42,786 nt of DNA, taken from Alphaproteobacteria bacterium (lineage in GTDB: Bacteria > Pseudomonadota > Alphaproteobacteria > Micropepsales > Micropepsaceae). A program made the translations under genes and the position numbers. Of this stretch, positions 6,694 to 14,567 are shown piece by piece. Location: NCBI GenBank assembly GCA_947474565.1, contig CANJIS010000019.1, forward strand, positions 1 through 42,786, given 5' to 3'. The notes beneath the pieces are model-generated. The model made no database searches. It saw only the letters and a program-made list of their open reading frames with translations, and was not told where the DNA came from. The first letter of the stretch is position 1. Each line of letters opens with the position of its first letter.

Positions 6694-7622
6694 CACGCAT
6701 TGCCGTTCTGGTGCCCTGTTATAACGAAGAAGCCGCCATCGCTGCGGTGGTGCGCGATTTCCGCCGCGTGCTGCCGGGCGCGGTAATTTATGTCTATGAT
6801 AACAACTCCAGCGACGGTACCGCAGCAGCCGCGCGGGAAGCCGGCGCGGTGGTGCGCCAGGAAGTCCGCCAGGGCAAAGGCAATGTGGTGCGGCGGATGT
6901 TCGCCGATGTCGATGCCGACATGTATGTGCTGGTGGATGGCGATGACACCTATGAAGCCGAGGCCGCGCCGCGCCTGATCCGGCACGCGATCGAAACCGG
7001 GACCGATCTAGTCACCGCCCGGCGTATTCATACCGAGGCCGGCGCCTATCGCCCCGGTCATGTGCTGGGCAACCAGATGCTGACCGGCCTGACCACTTTG
7101 CTGCTGAATGTGCAGCTTACCGACATGCTGTCGGGCTATCGCGTCTTTTCCCGCCGCTTTGTCAAAAGCTTTCCTTTCACCGCCCAGGGTTTCGGCATCG
7201 AGACCGAACTGACGGTGCATGCGGTGCGGCTGATGATGCCCATGGCCGAACTGGGCACACGCTATAAAGAGCGGCCGGCGGGATCGGTCTCCAAACTCAA
7301 CACCTGGGTGGACGGCTTTCGCATCCTGCGCACCATTGTGCATCTGATGCGGGAGGAGCGGCCGCTGATGTTCTTCATGACAGGGTTTATAATTCTCGCG
7401 CTGGCATCGCTGCTCACCAGCGCACCGGTCGTGAGCGAGTATCTGGAAACCGGGCTGGTGCCACGCCTGCCCACCGCCGTGCTGGCGACTGCCCTGATGC
7501 TGCTGGCGTTCCTGTCACTGATGGCCGGCCTGATCCTGGATACCGTGACGCGCGGCCGCTGGGAGCAGAAGCGAATGGCCTATCTGTCCATTCCCGGGCC
7601 GCAGGATCTTACGCCACCATGA
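6690..7622 (+). CDS. GT2 polyprenyl-phosphate glycosyltransferase (GtrB-like)
   Basis: The 310-residue protein begins MTRIAVLVPCYNEE at ATG 6690, overlapping the previous stop codon (ATGA), which implies translational coupling. It has a GT-A domain with YDNNSSDGTAA, KGNVVRRMF and the metal/nucleotide-binding VDGDDTYEAEAA near residue 81, followed by LSGYRVFSRRFVKSFP and GFGIETELTVHA. These are shared with dolichol/undecaprenyl-phosphate sugar synthases. Two C-terminal membrane segments (about residues 225-245 and 262-283) match GtrB-type enzymes, which load a sugar onto undecaprenyl phosphate at the cytoplasmic face of the inner membrane. The gene overlaps gtrA downstream by four bases. The sugar is unknown. 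Confidence 0.88.
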   Translation: MTRIAVLVPCYNEEAAIAAVVRDFRRVLPGAVIYVYDNNSSDGTAAAAREAGAVVRQEVRQGKGNVVRRMFADVDADMYVLVDGDDTYEAEAAPRLIRHAIETGTDLVTARRIHTEAGAYRPGHVLGNQMLTGLTTLLLNVQLTDMLSGYRVFSRRFVKSFPFTAQGFGIETELTVHAVRLMMPMAELGTRYKERPAGSVSKLNTWVDGFRILRTIVHLMREERPLMFFMTGFIILALASLLTSAPVVSEYLETGLVPRLPTAVLATALMLLAFLSLMAGLILDTVTRGRWEQKRMAYLSIPGPQDLTPP

Positions 7623-8053
7623 AGGGCCGTCCCGGATGGATCGGGTATTTGATCGGCCATCCCTTTGTGCGTTTCGCCCTGGTGGGCGGCTGCGGTTATT
7701 TCGTGGACCTCGGCATCCTGGCATGGGGCACAGACAGGATGGGATTGAGCTTCGCGCAGGCGCGCGTTTTTTCCATCTTCGGCGCCATGTGTTTTACCTG
7801 GGCGGGTAACCGCTATCTGACCTTTCCCGAAAGGCGGGCCCGCACCATTGCGGGGGCATTCCAGGAATGGCTGCGGTTTGTCGGCGCCAATCTGCTCGGG
7901 GCCGTGATTAATTATGCCGTGTCGGTGGCGCTGGTCCGTTATGCGGCGTTTCCCTTCAGCTATCCCTATGCCGCCCAGGCCATTGGCGTGCTGGCGGGAC
8001 TGGTGTTCAATTTCACCCTCTCCCGCGCCATCGTCTTCCGGAACCCCGCCTGA
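7619..8053 (+). CDS. GtrA-family membrane protein (putative polyprenyl-phosphate-sugar flippase)
   Basis: The 144-residue protein has four predicted membrane segments and the GtrA signature: FVRFALVGGCGYFVDLGIL near the start, FTWAGNRYLTFPERR in the middle, FVGANLLGAVINY, and a C-terminal GVLAGLVFNFTLSRAIVFR. GtrA proteins are thought to move polyprenyl-phosphate-linked sugars across the inner membrane for later transfer to O antigen, teichoic acid or arabinogalactan. It overlaps the GT2 gene by ATGA and lies downstream of the GT-C-like protein, so synthase, flippase and transferase are contiguous. A secreted protein gene follows after 16 bases, probably in the same transcript. Confidence 0.88.
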   Translation: MKGRPGWIGYLIGHPFVRFALVGGCGYFVDLGILAWGTDRMGLSFAQARVFSIFGAMCFTWAGNRYLTFPERRARTIAGAFQEWLRFVGANLLGAVINYAVSVALVRYAAFPFSYPYAAQAIGVLAGLVFNFTLSRAIVFRNPA

Positions 8054-8069
8054 GCGGCTAGCCTTCGGT

Positions 8070-9713
8070 ATGGGCTTGAAAGCGCTTTATCTTGGGGTAG
8101 CTATGTCCGCGCTTCTGGCGGCGCCCGCCGCTGCGGCCACCACCACAAACATCATTCGCCATGCCGCCTGGACGGCGGCGGACGAACGCGATTATGGCGA
8201 GTTCATCGCCGCGATCGGTGCTTCGGGCTGCCGCAGTGTGGATGCCTGTCTGCATGACAAAGCCAATGTCTTTGCCGCCAGCGATCCCAAAGGCGTGCGT
8301 TTTCGTTCCGACTGCGCCGACCTGCCTTATGTGCTGCGCTTCTATTATGCCTGGCACCGGGGGCTGCCTTTTTCCTATGTCACCGATGTGGCGCCCAGAG
8401 GGCGTGCTTCCGACATCCGTTATTCGCCGCGCGGCAATCAGGTGGCTGAGCGGCGGGATGTCCTGACCGGCGCCAATGCGCTGTCCATTCTGAATGTGCT
8501 GCGCGACGGCGTGTCGTCAGCCGCCTACCGCATCGATCCCGAACTGGAAGCGCCGCTCGCCAGCGATTTCTATTCGCCGGCGGTGGGGCCGGGATCCATC
8601 AAACCCGGCACGGTGATCTATGATCCCAACGACCATCTGGCGGTGATCTGGAAAGTCGAAGCCGATGGCCGGCTTCGCTATATCGATGCCCATCCCGACA
8701 ATTCGCTGACCAGGGGCTTTTACGATCTGCGCTTTGTGCGCTCCTCGCCCGGCATGGGCGCGGGCTTCAAGAATTGGCGGCCGGCGCGGCTGGAAGGAGC
8801 AAAACAGGGCGCGGACGGCGCGCTGGTGGGCGGCCATATCCGGCTGGCGAGGAACGACGAGATCCAGGATTTCTCTTTGACCCAATTCTACGGCACGGAG
8901 CGCGGCAACGATTGGCGGGGCACGGATTGGAGAAGTGGCCGCTTTGTCCTGAACGGCCAGCGAATGGATTATTACGACTATGTCCGTGCGCAGATGGCGG
9001 GCGGATCCTTGAGCTTCGATCCGGTGCGGGAAGTGGCTGACATGGTCGTGTCCAACTGCGCCGATCTCTCCTATCGCGCCGATGCAGTGAATCTGGGACT
9101 GGAAGCGGGGATGGACAAAAGGTCCGAACCGGCGCGGCTGCCGGTCAATATCTATGGCACCGAAGGCGAATGGGAGGATTTTTCCACCCCGTCACGCGAC
9201 GCCAGGCTCAAGACCGCTTTCAAGGAACTGCGCGACAATGCCGAGCGCTTTATGACGATGGCTCGCGCCGCAGATGCCCGGCTGGCCTACCGCGGCAATG
9301 ATCTGGCGGGCGACATGCTGGCGGCCTATGATCGCGCCGCCGCAGGGTGCAGCGTCAGCTATGTCCGCAGCGATGGCTCGCCTGTCTCTTTCGGTTATGA
9401 AGAGGCGCGCCGCCGCCTGTTCCGCTTTTCGTTCGATCCGTATCAATGCGCCGAGCGGCGCTGGGGTGCGGAAGGCGCCGAGCTTTCCACTTGCCCGGAC
9501 GGCCCCCTGAAACGGGCCTGGTATGCGGCGCAGAAGAGCCTGCGCAACCAGCTCGACCGCACCTATGAAGCCCGGATGGACTGGTCGCTGGCGGATCTGG
9601 AAACTGGGGACCAGCGCATCGGCGTCAAAGAGGCGCCCGATACCGACGTGCGCAGTTACCTGCTGGCCCAAAAAGAAAAACCGGGCGGCCTTTCGGACGC
9701 CCGGTTTCGCTAA
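8070..9713 (+). CDS. Secreted protein of unknown family with a possible Cys-His-Asp catalytic core
   Basis: The 547-residue protein starts at ATG 8070; earlier in-frame starts lie inside gtrA. Residues 1-24 form a signal peptide (LYLGVAMSALLAAPAAAA). The mature protein has DCADLPYVLRFYYAWHRGLP with Cys82. After GTVIYDPNDHLAVIWKV (His189) comes RYIDAHPDNS (Asp206, His208). Cys, then His on a strand, then a polar residue is the order of papain-like and NlpC/P60-like cysteine peptidases and of transglutaminase-like folds. A second Cys-Ala-Asp segment (SNCADLSYRAD) lies further on, and the C-terminal part is rich in charged and aromatic residues. I do not recognise the family. Its place directly behind the Gtr-like genes suggests an envelope role. 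The last codons double as a terminator hairpin for the convergent operon. Confidence 0.7.
   Translation: MGLKALYLGVAMSALLAAPAAAATTTNIIRHAAWTAADERDYGEFIAAIGASGCRSVDACLHDKANVFAASDPKGVRFRSDCADLPYVLRFYYAWHRGLPFSYVTDVAPRGRASDIRYSPRGNQVAERRDVLTGANALSILNVLRDGVSSAAYRIDPELEAPLASDFYSPAVGPGSIKPGTVIYDPNDHLAVIWKVEADGRLRYIDAHPDNSLTRGFYDLRFVRSSPGMGAGFKNWRPARLEGAKQGADGALVGGHIRLARNDEIQDFSLTQFYGTERGNDWRGTDWRSGRFVLNGQRMDYYDYVRAQMAGGSLSFDPVREVADMVVSNCADLSYRADAVNLGLEAGMDKRSEPARLPVNIYGTEGEWEDFSTPSRDARLKTAFKELRDNAERFMTMARAADARLAYRGNDLAGDMLAAYDRAAAGCSVSYVRSDGSPVSFGYEEARRRLFRFSFDPYQCAERRWGAEGAELSTCPDGPLKRAWYAAQKSLRNQLDRTYEARMDWSLADLETGDQRIGVKEAPDTDVRSYLLAQKEKPGGLSDARFR
9671..9707 (-). terminator. Intrinsic terminator of the tonB-exb operon, inside the opposite gene's 3' end
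   Basis: On the minus strand AAACCGGGCG (9698-9707) pairs with CGCCCGGTTT (9678-9687), followed by TTTTTCTTTT (9671-9680). It lies wholly within the coding sequence of the convergent secreted-protein gene (stop at 9711-9713), so the two genes overlap at transcript level. Confidence 0.85.
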
Positions 9714-9727
9714 GAAAAAAACGTCTC

Positions 9728-10906
9728 TTACTTCTTGGCGGGAGCCATAGCAGCAGGAGCAGCCTTGCCACCCACGGTGGTGGGGTGCGCCGCGTAGACG
9801 GCATAGAGGCCCACAATCATGGGACCAGCGCCGTCGCCGGCCTTGGCGGCGTTCAGGGTCTTGACGCCATCAGCGGCGGCACCAGACGCAACCTGCGCCA
9901 GGCCCAACACGATAGCGGCTTGTTCCTTGTCCTTCGCGCCCTTGGCGATGCCGTTCTTGGCCGTGGTCACGGCTTCCTTGGCCTGACCGGCGCCGACCTG
10001 CTGTTCGGCGATCTTGATCAGAGAATCGCCGTCCTTGGCAGCGGTGACAGCCGCAGCCTGACCGGCAGCAATCTGACCGGACTGTTGCTTGGCGAGCGCC
10101 GCAAGCTTCTTGGAGCGATCGTCGTTGAGCAGACCGGCGGCAGCGCCCTTGTCCATCACAGCGGAAGCTTCCTGCGGGAAGCCGAGCTGCAGGTCGATCT
10201 GCGCCATGTTGATGTAGTCATCCTTGGTCGCCAGCGTGCCCGTCAGGTACTTCAAGCGATAGATGTTCAGCGACTGATGGTCGGTCAGGCCCTTGGCGGT
10301 ATCAGCGATCTTCAGGAGCTGAGTCCAGTATTCGGCCTTGCCGGTCTTGGCCACCAGCTGCTGCAGCGCGTCGCGCTGGCTGACCTGATCGTTGGTGTCA
10401 TAAGCGCACTTCATCTGAAGCTGCAGCGTGGTCTCATCGGCCATGCCGCCCATGCCCTTAACGTACTTCACGCAGCCGGCCTTGTTGCCCGACAGGTAAT
10501 AAGCCTGTGCCACGGCGCCGGCCGAAGCGGCGTCCATGCCGCCAGCCGCCTGCAAGGCATTACCGTCGGCGATCACCGCGGCGTAGTTCTTGGCGTTGTA
10601 GTCGTTGGCAAGCTTGGTCTTGACGGCCGACACGCCGCCGATGCTGGCGTCGCCCGACTTGGCGCCGACATAGGTCTTGACCTGGTTGATGGTGCTGTTT
10701 TCCTCAGCGGTGCGATCGGCAACGGCAGACGCTTTTTCAACCAGCGACATCGCGCCCTTGTAGTCACCCTTGGCGGCAGCGGCCATCGCCTGCTGCAACG
10801 GTTCGCCGACGGCAGAGCGCACAGCGGCGGAAGCCGGACCGGCCACCAGCAAAGCGGCGCCGAGAAGAAGAGCCGCGGAAACGGCCTGAAGCTTGTTCGT
10901 AATCAT
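9728..10906 (-). CDS. Periplasmic TPR-like repeat protein of the TonB operon
   Basis: The 392-residue protein has an N-terminal signal peptide (about residues 1-28, ending GPASAA). Alanine-rich helical repeats of TPR type follow, for example LQQAMAAAAKGDYKGAMSLVEKA, NDYNAKNYAAVIADGNALQ, AGAVAQAYYLSGNKAGCVKYV and IDLQLGFPQEASAVMDKG. TPR proteins act as protein-protein adaptors, and in this position the protein may assemble or tune the TonB-ExbB-ExbD energy transducer in the periplasm. It is the last gene of the minus-strand operon, 86 bases downstream of the second exbD, with a large stem-loop in the gap and a strong terminator after it. Its precise function is not recognised. Confidence 0.8.
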   Translation of the reverse strand: MITNKLQAVSAALLLGAALLVAGPASAAVRSAVGEPLQQAMAAAAKGDYKGAMSLVEKASAVADRTAEENSTINQVKTYVGAKSGDASIGGVSAVKTKLANDYNAKNYAAVIADGNALQAAGGMDAASAGAVAQAYYLSGNKAGCVKYVKGMGGMADETTLQLQMKCAYDTNDQVSQRDALQQLVAKTGKAEYWTQLLKIADTAKGLTDHQSLNIYRLKYLTGTLATKDDYINMAQIDLQLGFPQEASAVMDKGAAAGLLNDDRSKKLAALAKQQSGQIAAGQAAAVTAAKDGDSLIKIAEQQVGAGQAKEAVTTAKNGIAKGAKDKEQAAIVLGLAQVASGAAADGVKTLNAAKAGDGAGPMIVGLYAVYAAHPTTVGGKAAPAAMAPAKK

Positions 10907-10929
10907 AAGAAAACCTCACCTTATTTAAC

Positions 10930-10968
10930 GCGGGAAGCCCGGGTCATATATCGACCACGGGCCCCCGC
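10930..10968 (-). other. Stable intercistronic stem-loop between exbD and the TPR gene
   Basis: On the minus strand GCGGG pairs with CCCGC, GGCCCG with CGGGCT, and GGTC with GACC around a short AT loop, giving about 15 base pairs with small internal loops. There is no T tract. It could protect upstream mRNA from 3' exonucleases or partly terminate transcription, setting different levels for ExbB/ExbD and the TPR protein. Confidence 0.55.
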
Positions 10969-10992
10969 CTAGCATTAACCCTTCACTTGGGA

Positions 10993-11412
10993 CTAATTAT
11001 ACTGGTCGATGCCCACAAAACCAATATGGGTCACGCCCAGATGTTGCGCGTCGGCCAAAACCATCGCAACAGCGTCATATTTGGCCAACCGGTTGGGATT
11101 AAGCTGAATTTCAGCCGCCGGCTTCATCTTGGAGGCTTCAAACAGCTTGGTATCCATCGTGTCCCGGTCCACGCGTTCGCCGTTCCAGGTGATAGTTCCG
11201 TCAAAGTCCACGCCCAGTTCCACGATGTTGGCTTCCGTGTTGGACTCAGGCGGAGCCTGGTCCGGACGCGGCATGTCCAGCTTCACGGCGTGGGTCTGGA
11301 TTGGGAGCGTGAGGATGAGCAGCGTAAGCAGCACCAGCATCACGTCGATCAGCGGGGTGGTGTTGATTTCCACAAGGATTTCACCATCCGCCTGAGAGGT
11401 CGACATACCCAT
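10993..11412 (-). CDS. exbD: ExbD/TolR-family biopolymer transport protein (second copy)
   Basis: The 139-residue protein has the ExbD layout: a short cytoplasmic N-terminus, the proton-path motif INTTPLIDVMLVLLTLLIL with the essential Asp in the single membrane helix (about residues 16-40), then a periplasmic domain ending THIGFVGIDQYN. ExbD pairs with ExbB to convert proton-motive force into TonB movement. The ribosome binding site AAGG lies 8 bases before ATG 11412. It is 30 bases downstream of another exbD. The two copies differ in their periplasmic domains (this one has WNGERVDRDTMDTKL), so they may form mixed complexes. Confidence 0.92.
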   Translation of the reverse strand: MGMSTSQADGEILVEINTTPLIDVMLVLLTLLILTLPIQTHAVKLDMPRPDQAPPESNTEANIVELGVDFDGTITWNGERVDRDTMDTKLFEASKMKPAAEIQLNPNRLAKYDAVAMVLADAQHLGVTHIGFVGIDQYN

Positions 11413-11442
11413 GATAAATTACCTTCTTCTGAAACGAACCAA

Positions 11443-11907
11443 TTACTCGGGTATCGGCGCATTCGGCGGAGGCTGGGTCAAGAAACCAACCTTCATGATG
11501 CCGACCTGCTGACAGATCGCGATCACCTTGCCCACCGCCTCAAAACGCGCATCCTTGTCACCGCGGATATGCACTTCGGGGAAGAGCTTGCCTTCGGCAT
11601 TCGCCTTAATTTCCGCCTGGATCAGGCGGTACTTCAGGTTGGGAATGTCGATCGGCGTGGTGGTCTCGCTACCCCAGTAGATTTCCTCATCCGTATTCAC
11701 CGCGATCACAATGTTCTCCGGCTTCGTCACCGTAGCTTGGTTGCGATAGGGCGGCAGGGTCATCGGCACCAGCTTCGACACCACCGGGATGGTGACGAGG
11801 AAGATGATCAGCAGAACCAGCATCACGTCGACCAACGGGGTCGTGTTGATGGTGGTGTTGAGACCTTCTTCCTCGGCCGCGGCCGCACTCATAGCGTTGA
11901 CTGCCAT
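11443..11907 (-). CDS. exbD: ExbD/TolR-family biopolymer transport protein (first copy)
   Basis: The 154-residue protein carries LNTTINTTPLVDVMLVLLIIFLVTIPVVS with the conserved membrane Asp (about residues 17-44). Its periplasmic domain is longer than in the neighbouring copy: KPENIVIAVNTDEEIYWG, FPEVHIRGDKDARFEAVGKVIAICQQVGIMKVGFLTQPP. It is 30 bases downstream of exbB and 30 bases upstream of the other exbD, so exbB-exbD-exbD is one transcript. Two exbD genes behind one exbB are often seen in alphaproteobacterial and xanthomonad TonB operons, where the second copy can be needed only for some substrates. Confidence 0.93.
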   Translation of the reverse strand: MAVNAMSAAAAEEEGLNTTINTTPLVDVMLVLLIIFLVTIPVVSKLVPMTLPPYRNQATVTKPENIVIAVNTDEEIYWGSETTTPIDIPNLKYRLIQAEIKANAEGKLFPEVHIRGDKDARFEAVGKVIAICQQVGIMKVGFLTQPPPNAPIPE

Positions 11908-11937
11908 ACCACTATACTCCGCTTAGCTGTCCGCGCC

Positions 11938-12726
11938 TTACTTCTTGGAGACGAGGAAGGTCTGCAAGTCGCCAGCGAAGCTCCTCAGCTTCTCGAGGAT
12001 GACCTTGTTGCGGCGAATCAGGTAGTTGTAGAGCAACACCGCCGGAACCGCGACCGCCAGACCGAGAGCGGTCATGATCAGCGCTTCACCGACCGGGCCT
12101 GCGACCTTATCGATCGACGCCTGACCGGCAACACCGATGGCGATAAGGGCCTGCAGAATGCCCCACACCGTGCCGAACAGACCGACGAACGGGGAGACCG
12201 AACCGACCGAACCCAGGAAAGACACGCCGCCCTGGATGTTGGCGTTGGCGTCTTCCAGCTGATGCGCGATCTGCATGCCGATCCAGTCGCTCACGCCCAC
12301 CAGCGAGGTGGTGTTGTTCGAGGCCTTTTGGCCGGCTACAGCCAGAGCGCGGAACAGCGAAACCTTCGGCATCGCTTCAATACCTTCGTTCAGCGTGGCG
12401 GCAGCCCAGAACTTCTTTTCCATAATCTTGGCGTGATTCAGGATGCGCTGCTGTTCGATGAACTTGGTGATGAAGATGTACCAGGTACCGGCCGACATGA
12501 CGGCAAGCACGAAGAGGATGAACTTGGAAACCATCGTGCCGGTCTGCCAGATGTGGGTAAGACCGTACGGGGTGGCTTCCTCGCCCTGCGCGAGGGCAGC
12601 GGCAGCGTTGGCCGAAGCAGCAGCGGGAGCTTCCTGCGCGAAGGCAGGGGAAACGTGACTGATGGTGATGGCCAGGCCCAGAACAAGGACGATGGCGGCG
12701 GCGATCGTCAGAAACTTCGAAACCAT
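11938..12726 (-). CDS. exbB: ExbB/MotA/TolQ-family proton channel protein
   Basis: The 262-residue protein starts at ATG 12726, behind GGAGAG. An N-terminal hydrophobic segment followed by an Ala-rich stretch (AFAQEAPAAASANAAAA, to about residue 50) looks like the cleavable or extended leader found in several alphaproteobacterial ExbB proteins. Three membrane helices follow: about 62-82 (FILFVLAVMSAGTWYIFI), about 165-190 (SVSPFVGLFGTVWGILQAL) and about 210-235 (ALIMTALGLAVAVPAVLLYNYL). The GTVWGI and ALGLAVAVPA signatures are those of the ExbB/TolQ proton-channel core. It forms the inner-membrane motor with ExbD. The gene sits directly after tonB, which favours ExbB over TolQ. Confidence 0.93.
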   Translation of the reverse strand: MVSKFLTIAAAIVLVLGLAITISHVSPAFAQEAPAAASANAAAALAQGEEATPYGLTHIWQTGTMVSKFILFVLAVMSAGTWYIFITKFIEQQRILNHAKIMEKKFWAAATLNEGIEAMPKVSLFRALAVAGQKASNNTTSLVGVSDWIGMQIAHQLEDANANIQGGVSFLGSVGSVSPFVGLFGTVWGILQALIAIGVAGQASIDKVAGPVGEALIMTALGLAVAVPAVLLYNYLIRRNKVILEKLRSFAGDLQTFLVSKK

Positions 12727-12778
12727 TTTTACTCTCCGTTTATAAAAGTTTGTAAGCGAGGTTGATTTGAACTGATTA

Positions 12779-13399
12779 TTACTGCGCGTTCTTAAGGTCC
12801 CAGACCACGTCGACCAGAATGGTGTCGACGACGGGGTTACCGCCACGGGTCGCCGGTTCCCAGCGCCAGTTGTCCTTCACGTGAGCAACGGCGGCCTGAT
12901 CCAGGCGGTTTGAACCGCTGGTCTTGTCAACCGACACTTCGGTGGCCTTGCCATCGGTGCTGACGGTGACCTTGAGGCGCGTGGTGCCCTGTTCGCCCAG
13001 ACGCTGCGACAGCGCCGGATAGGGCGGAAGGGTGTGCGTCTTTTCGATGCTCTTCGGCGGCTGCGGCGGCACGGGCGGCGGCGGCGGCGGAGCAGCCTTG
13101 ACCACCGGCGGCGGCGGCGGCGGAGCGGCGATAACGATTTGCGGCGGCGGCGGCGCGACAGACGGCGGCGGCTTCACCAGCGCGGGCGGCGGGGGCGGCG
13201 GCGCTTCAACGACGGCTTTCTTGCCGACGACCGATGCGCTGATGTCCATCACTTTGTTACGCAGCTGTTCGCTGGACAGACCGACGACCAAGGCAGCGAT
13301 GATGCCGACGTTGACACCCATGGCCACCAGGCCGCTGGTGGCACGCGCCTGCTTCGATCCCTTAACGGCGTCGCCTAAACTATGCTCAGGACGTTCCAT
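12779..13399 (-). CDS. tonB: TonB family energy transducer
   Basis: The 206-residue protein starts at ATG 13399 (MERPEHSLGDAVKGSKQ). It has a cytoplasmic N-terminus, one membrane anchor (about residues 24-42, LVAMGVNVGIIAALVVGL) and a proline-rich periplasmic spacer (about residues 66-118, with several PPPPPP runs). The C-terminal TonB domain has LPPYPALSQRLGEQGTTRLKVTVSTDGKATEVSV...SGSNRLDQAAVAHVKDNWRWEPA. This is the architecture of TonB, which carries energy from ExbB/ExbD to outer-membrane TonB-dependent receptors. It heads the tonB-exbB-exbD-exbD-TPR operon. No receptor gene is in the window, so the transported substrate is unknown. A frame extending to 13471 adds non-conserved residues and was not used. 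Confidence 0.93.
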   Translation of the reverse strand: MERPEHSLGDAVKGSKQARATSGLVAMGVNVGIIAALVVGLSSEQLRNKVMDISASVVGKKAVVEAPPPPPPALVKPPPSVAPPPPQIVIAAPPPPPPVVKAAPPPPPPVPPQPPKSIEKTHTLPPYPALSQRLGEQGTTRLKVTVSTDGKATEVSVDKTSGSNRLDQAAVAHVKDNWRWEPATRGGNPVVDTILVDVVWDLKNAQ

Positions 13400-14100
13400 G
13401 TGTTCTCGCTCATTTATAAAAATAAACAACCTATCGGGGCGTTGGTCGCATTCCGAAAGGACACCTCCCACTGACGCCTTTGTTAAGCGCTCGTTTCCAC
13501 CTTTTAATCAGTGGTAGACGCGCTTTGCAAGGGCACACTCAAACCGAATTCTTGCTTCTCGTCTTCAACCGCTTGGCAACCCGCCTCACAGTGCATTCAA
13601 CATCTCACGAACCACCCGGCGCATACCGCACCGGGTCATCAAACCGATAAATGTCGAGACAGAAGTCTCCCAACCCGGCGCCATTTCGTTGGCGCTTCTT
13701 GCCCCTCTTGTTAGAGCAATCGTGACCGGCCTTGGCAAGAGGGTGAAGACAATCTGCGCCTGCATATTCACTGCGAAGCTGGGGGCAACAGCAGCATTAT
13801 TTCGCAAATGCAGCATTGCATGACGCGTGACGGCGACGCGGTGAAAGCGCAAAAAAACGCAATAAAACCGCATAAAACGTACACAGACGGTTGTGGCGTA
13901 CACGCCATCCCGCAAGATTCATGCGCCGTTATTGCGGCGCGTGAGAAGGAGTTCCGCATGCTGCGCGGTTAGGACAAAAGCGCGCGCCCGATTGGCTTTT
14001 TTATGCGCTGCCTTCCGTTCAAGCCTGTTGCACAGGGCGCGGGCATGCCTGCAATAGTGACAGTATGTCGGTTTGATCGCATTTTTACGAAGGAATCTGC
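13400..14100. other. 701-bp divergent intergenic region (tonB / glyoxalase)
   Basis: No convincing gene is seen; short frames here (for example 13586-13915 minus) lack ribosome binding sites and family features. The region must hold the tonB operon promoter and the glyoxalase promoter, but I could not pick -35/-10 pairs with confidence. A run of three A-rich tracts at 13851-13857, 13861-13867 and 13872-13877, spaced one helical turn apart, may bend the DNA. Confidence 0.4.
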
Positions 14101-14553
14101 ATGCGCTATCTGCACACCATGGTGCGCGTCGGAAATCTGGACAGCGCACTCGATTTTTATTGCGGCAAGCTTGGGCTCGCAGAAGTGTGCCGGCATGAAA
14201 ACGAGAAAGGCCGCTTTACGCTGGTTTTTCTCGCCACGCCCGAAGAGGCGAAAAAGCTCAGTGGCAGCGCCACCACCGCGATGAGCCCGATGTTGGAGCT
14301 GACCTATAACTGGGATGAGACGCGTTATGCCGGCGGGCGCAACTTTGGTCACCTCGCCTATGCCGTCGAAGACATCTATGCGCTTTGCGAAAAACTGATG
14401 GCCGCGGGTGTGACCATCAACCGGCCGCCACGCGATGGCACCATGGCGTTCATCCGTTCGCCGGATGGAATCTCGATCGAGTTGCTGCAACAGGGCGAAG
14501 CTTTGCCGCCACGCGAACCTTGGGCGTCGATGCAAAACACCGGCGTTTGGTGA
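14101..14553 (+). CDS. gloA: Lactoylglutathione lyase (glyoxalase I)
   Basis: The 150-residue protein is a VOC-fold glyoxalase. It begins [26 protein letters not shown] (metal ligand His5), contains [36 protein letters not shown] (the Glu and His ligands) and ends with [19 protein letters not shown] (the last Glu ligand). Glyoxalase I isomerises the hemithioacetal of methylglyoxal and glutathione to S-lactoylglutathione, protecting against methylglyoxal. Length and motif order are those of the E. coli-type nickel/zinc enzyme. It reads toward the autotransporter gene, with only 14 bases between the two stop codons, and appears monocistronic. Confidence 0.9.
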   Translation: MRYLHTMVRVGNLDSALDFYCGKLGLAEVCRHENEKGRFTLVFLATPEEAKKLSGSATTAMSPMLELTYNWDETRYAGGRNFGHLAYAVEDIYALCEKLMAAGVTINRPPRDGTMAFIRSPDGISIELLQQGEALPPREPWASMQNTGVW

Positions 14554-14567
14554 TTGGAAAAGCGGTT

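Noticed and set aside
5071-6696. 541-codon minus-strand open frame
   Set aside because: Antisense to the polytopic membrane protein; composition (His, Gln, Arg, Gly) is that of a shadow frame.
10987-12765. 592-codon plus-strand open frame
   Set aside because: It is antisense to exbB and both exbD genes, has no ribosome binding site, and its His/Arg/Asp/Gln-rich sequence is typical of a shadow frame in GC-rich DNA.
13586-13915. Minus-strand open frame in the tonB/glyoxalase gap
   Set aside because: No ribosome binding site, no coding-like composition and no family similarity.
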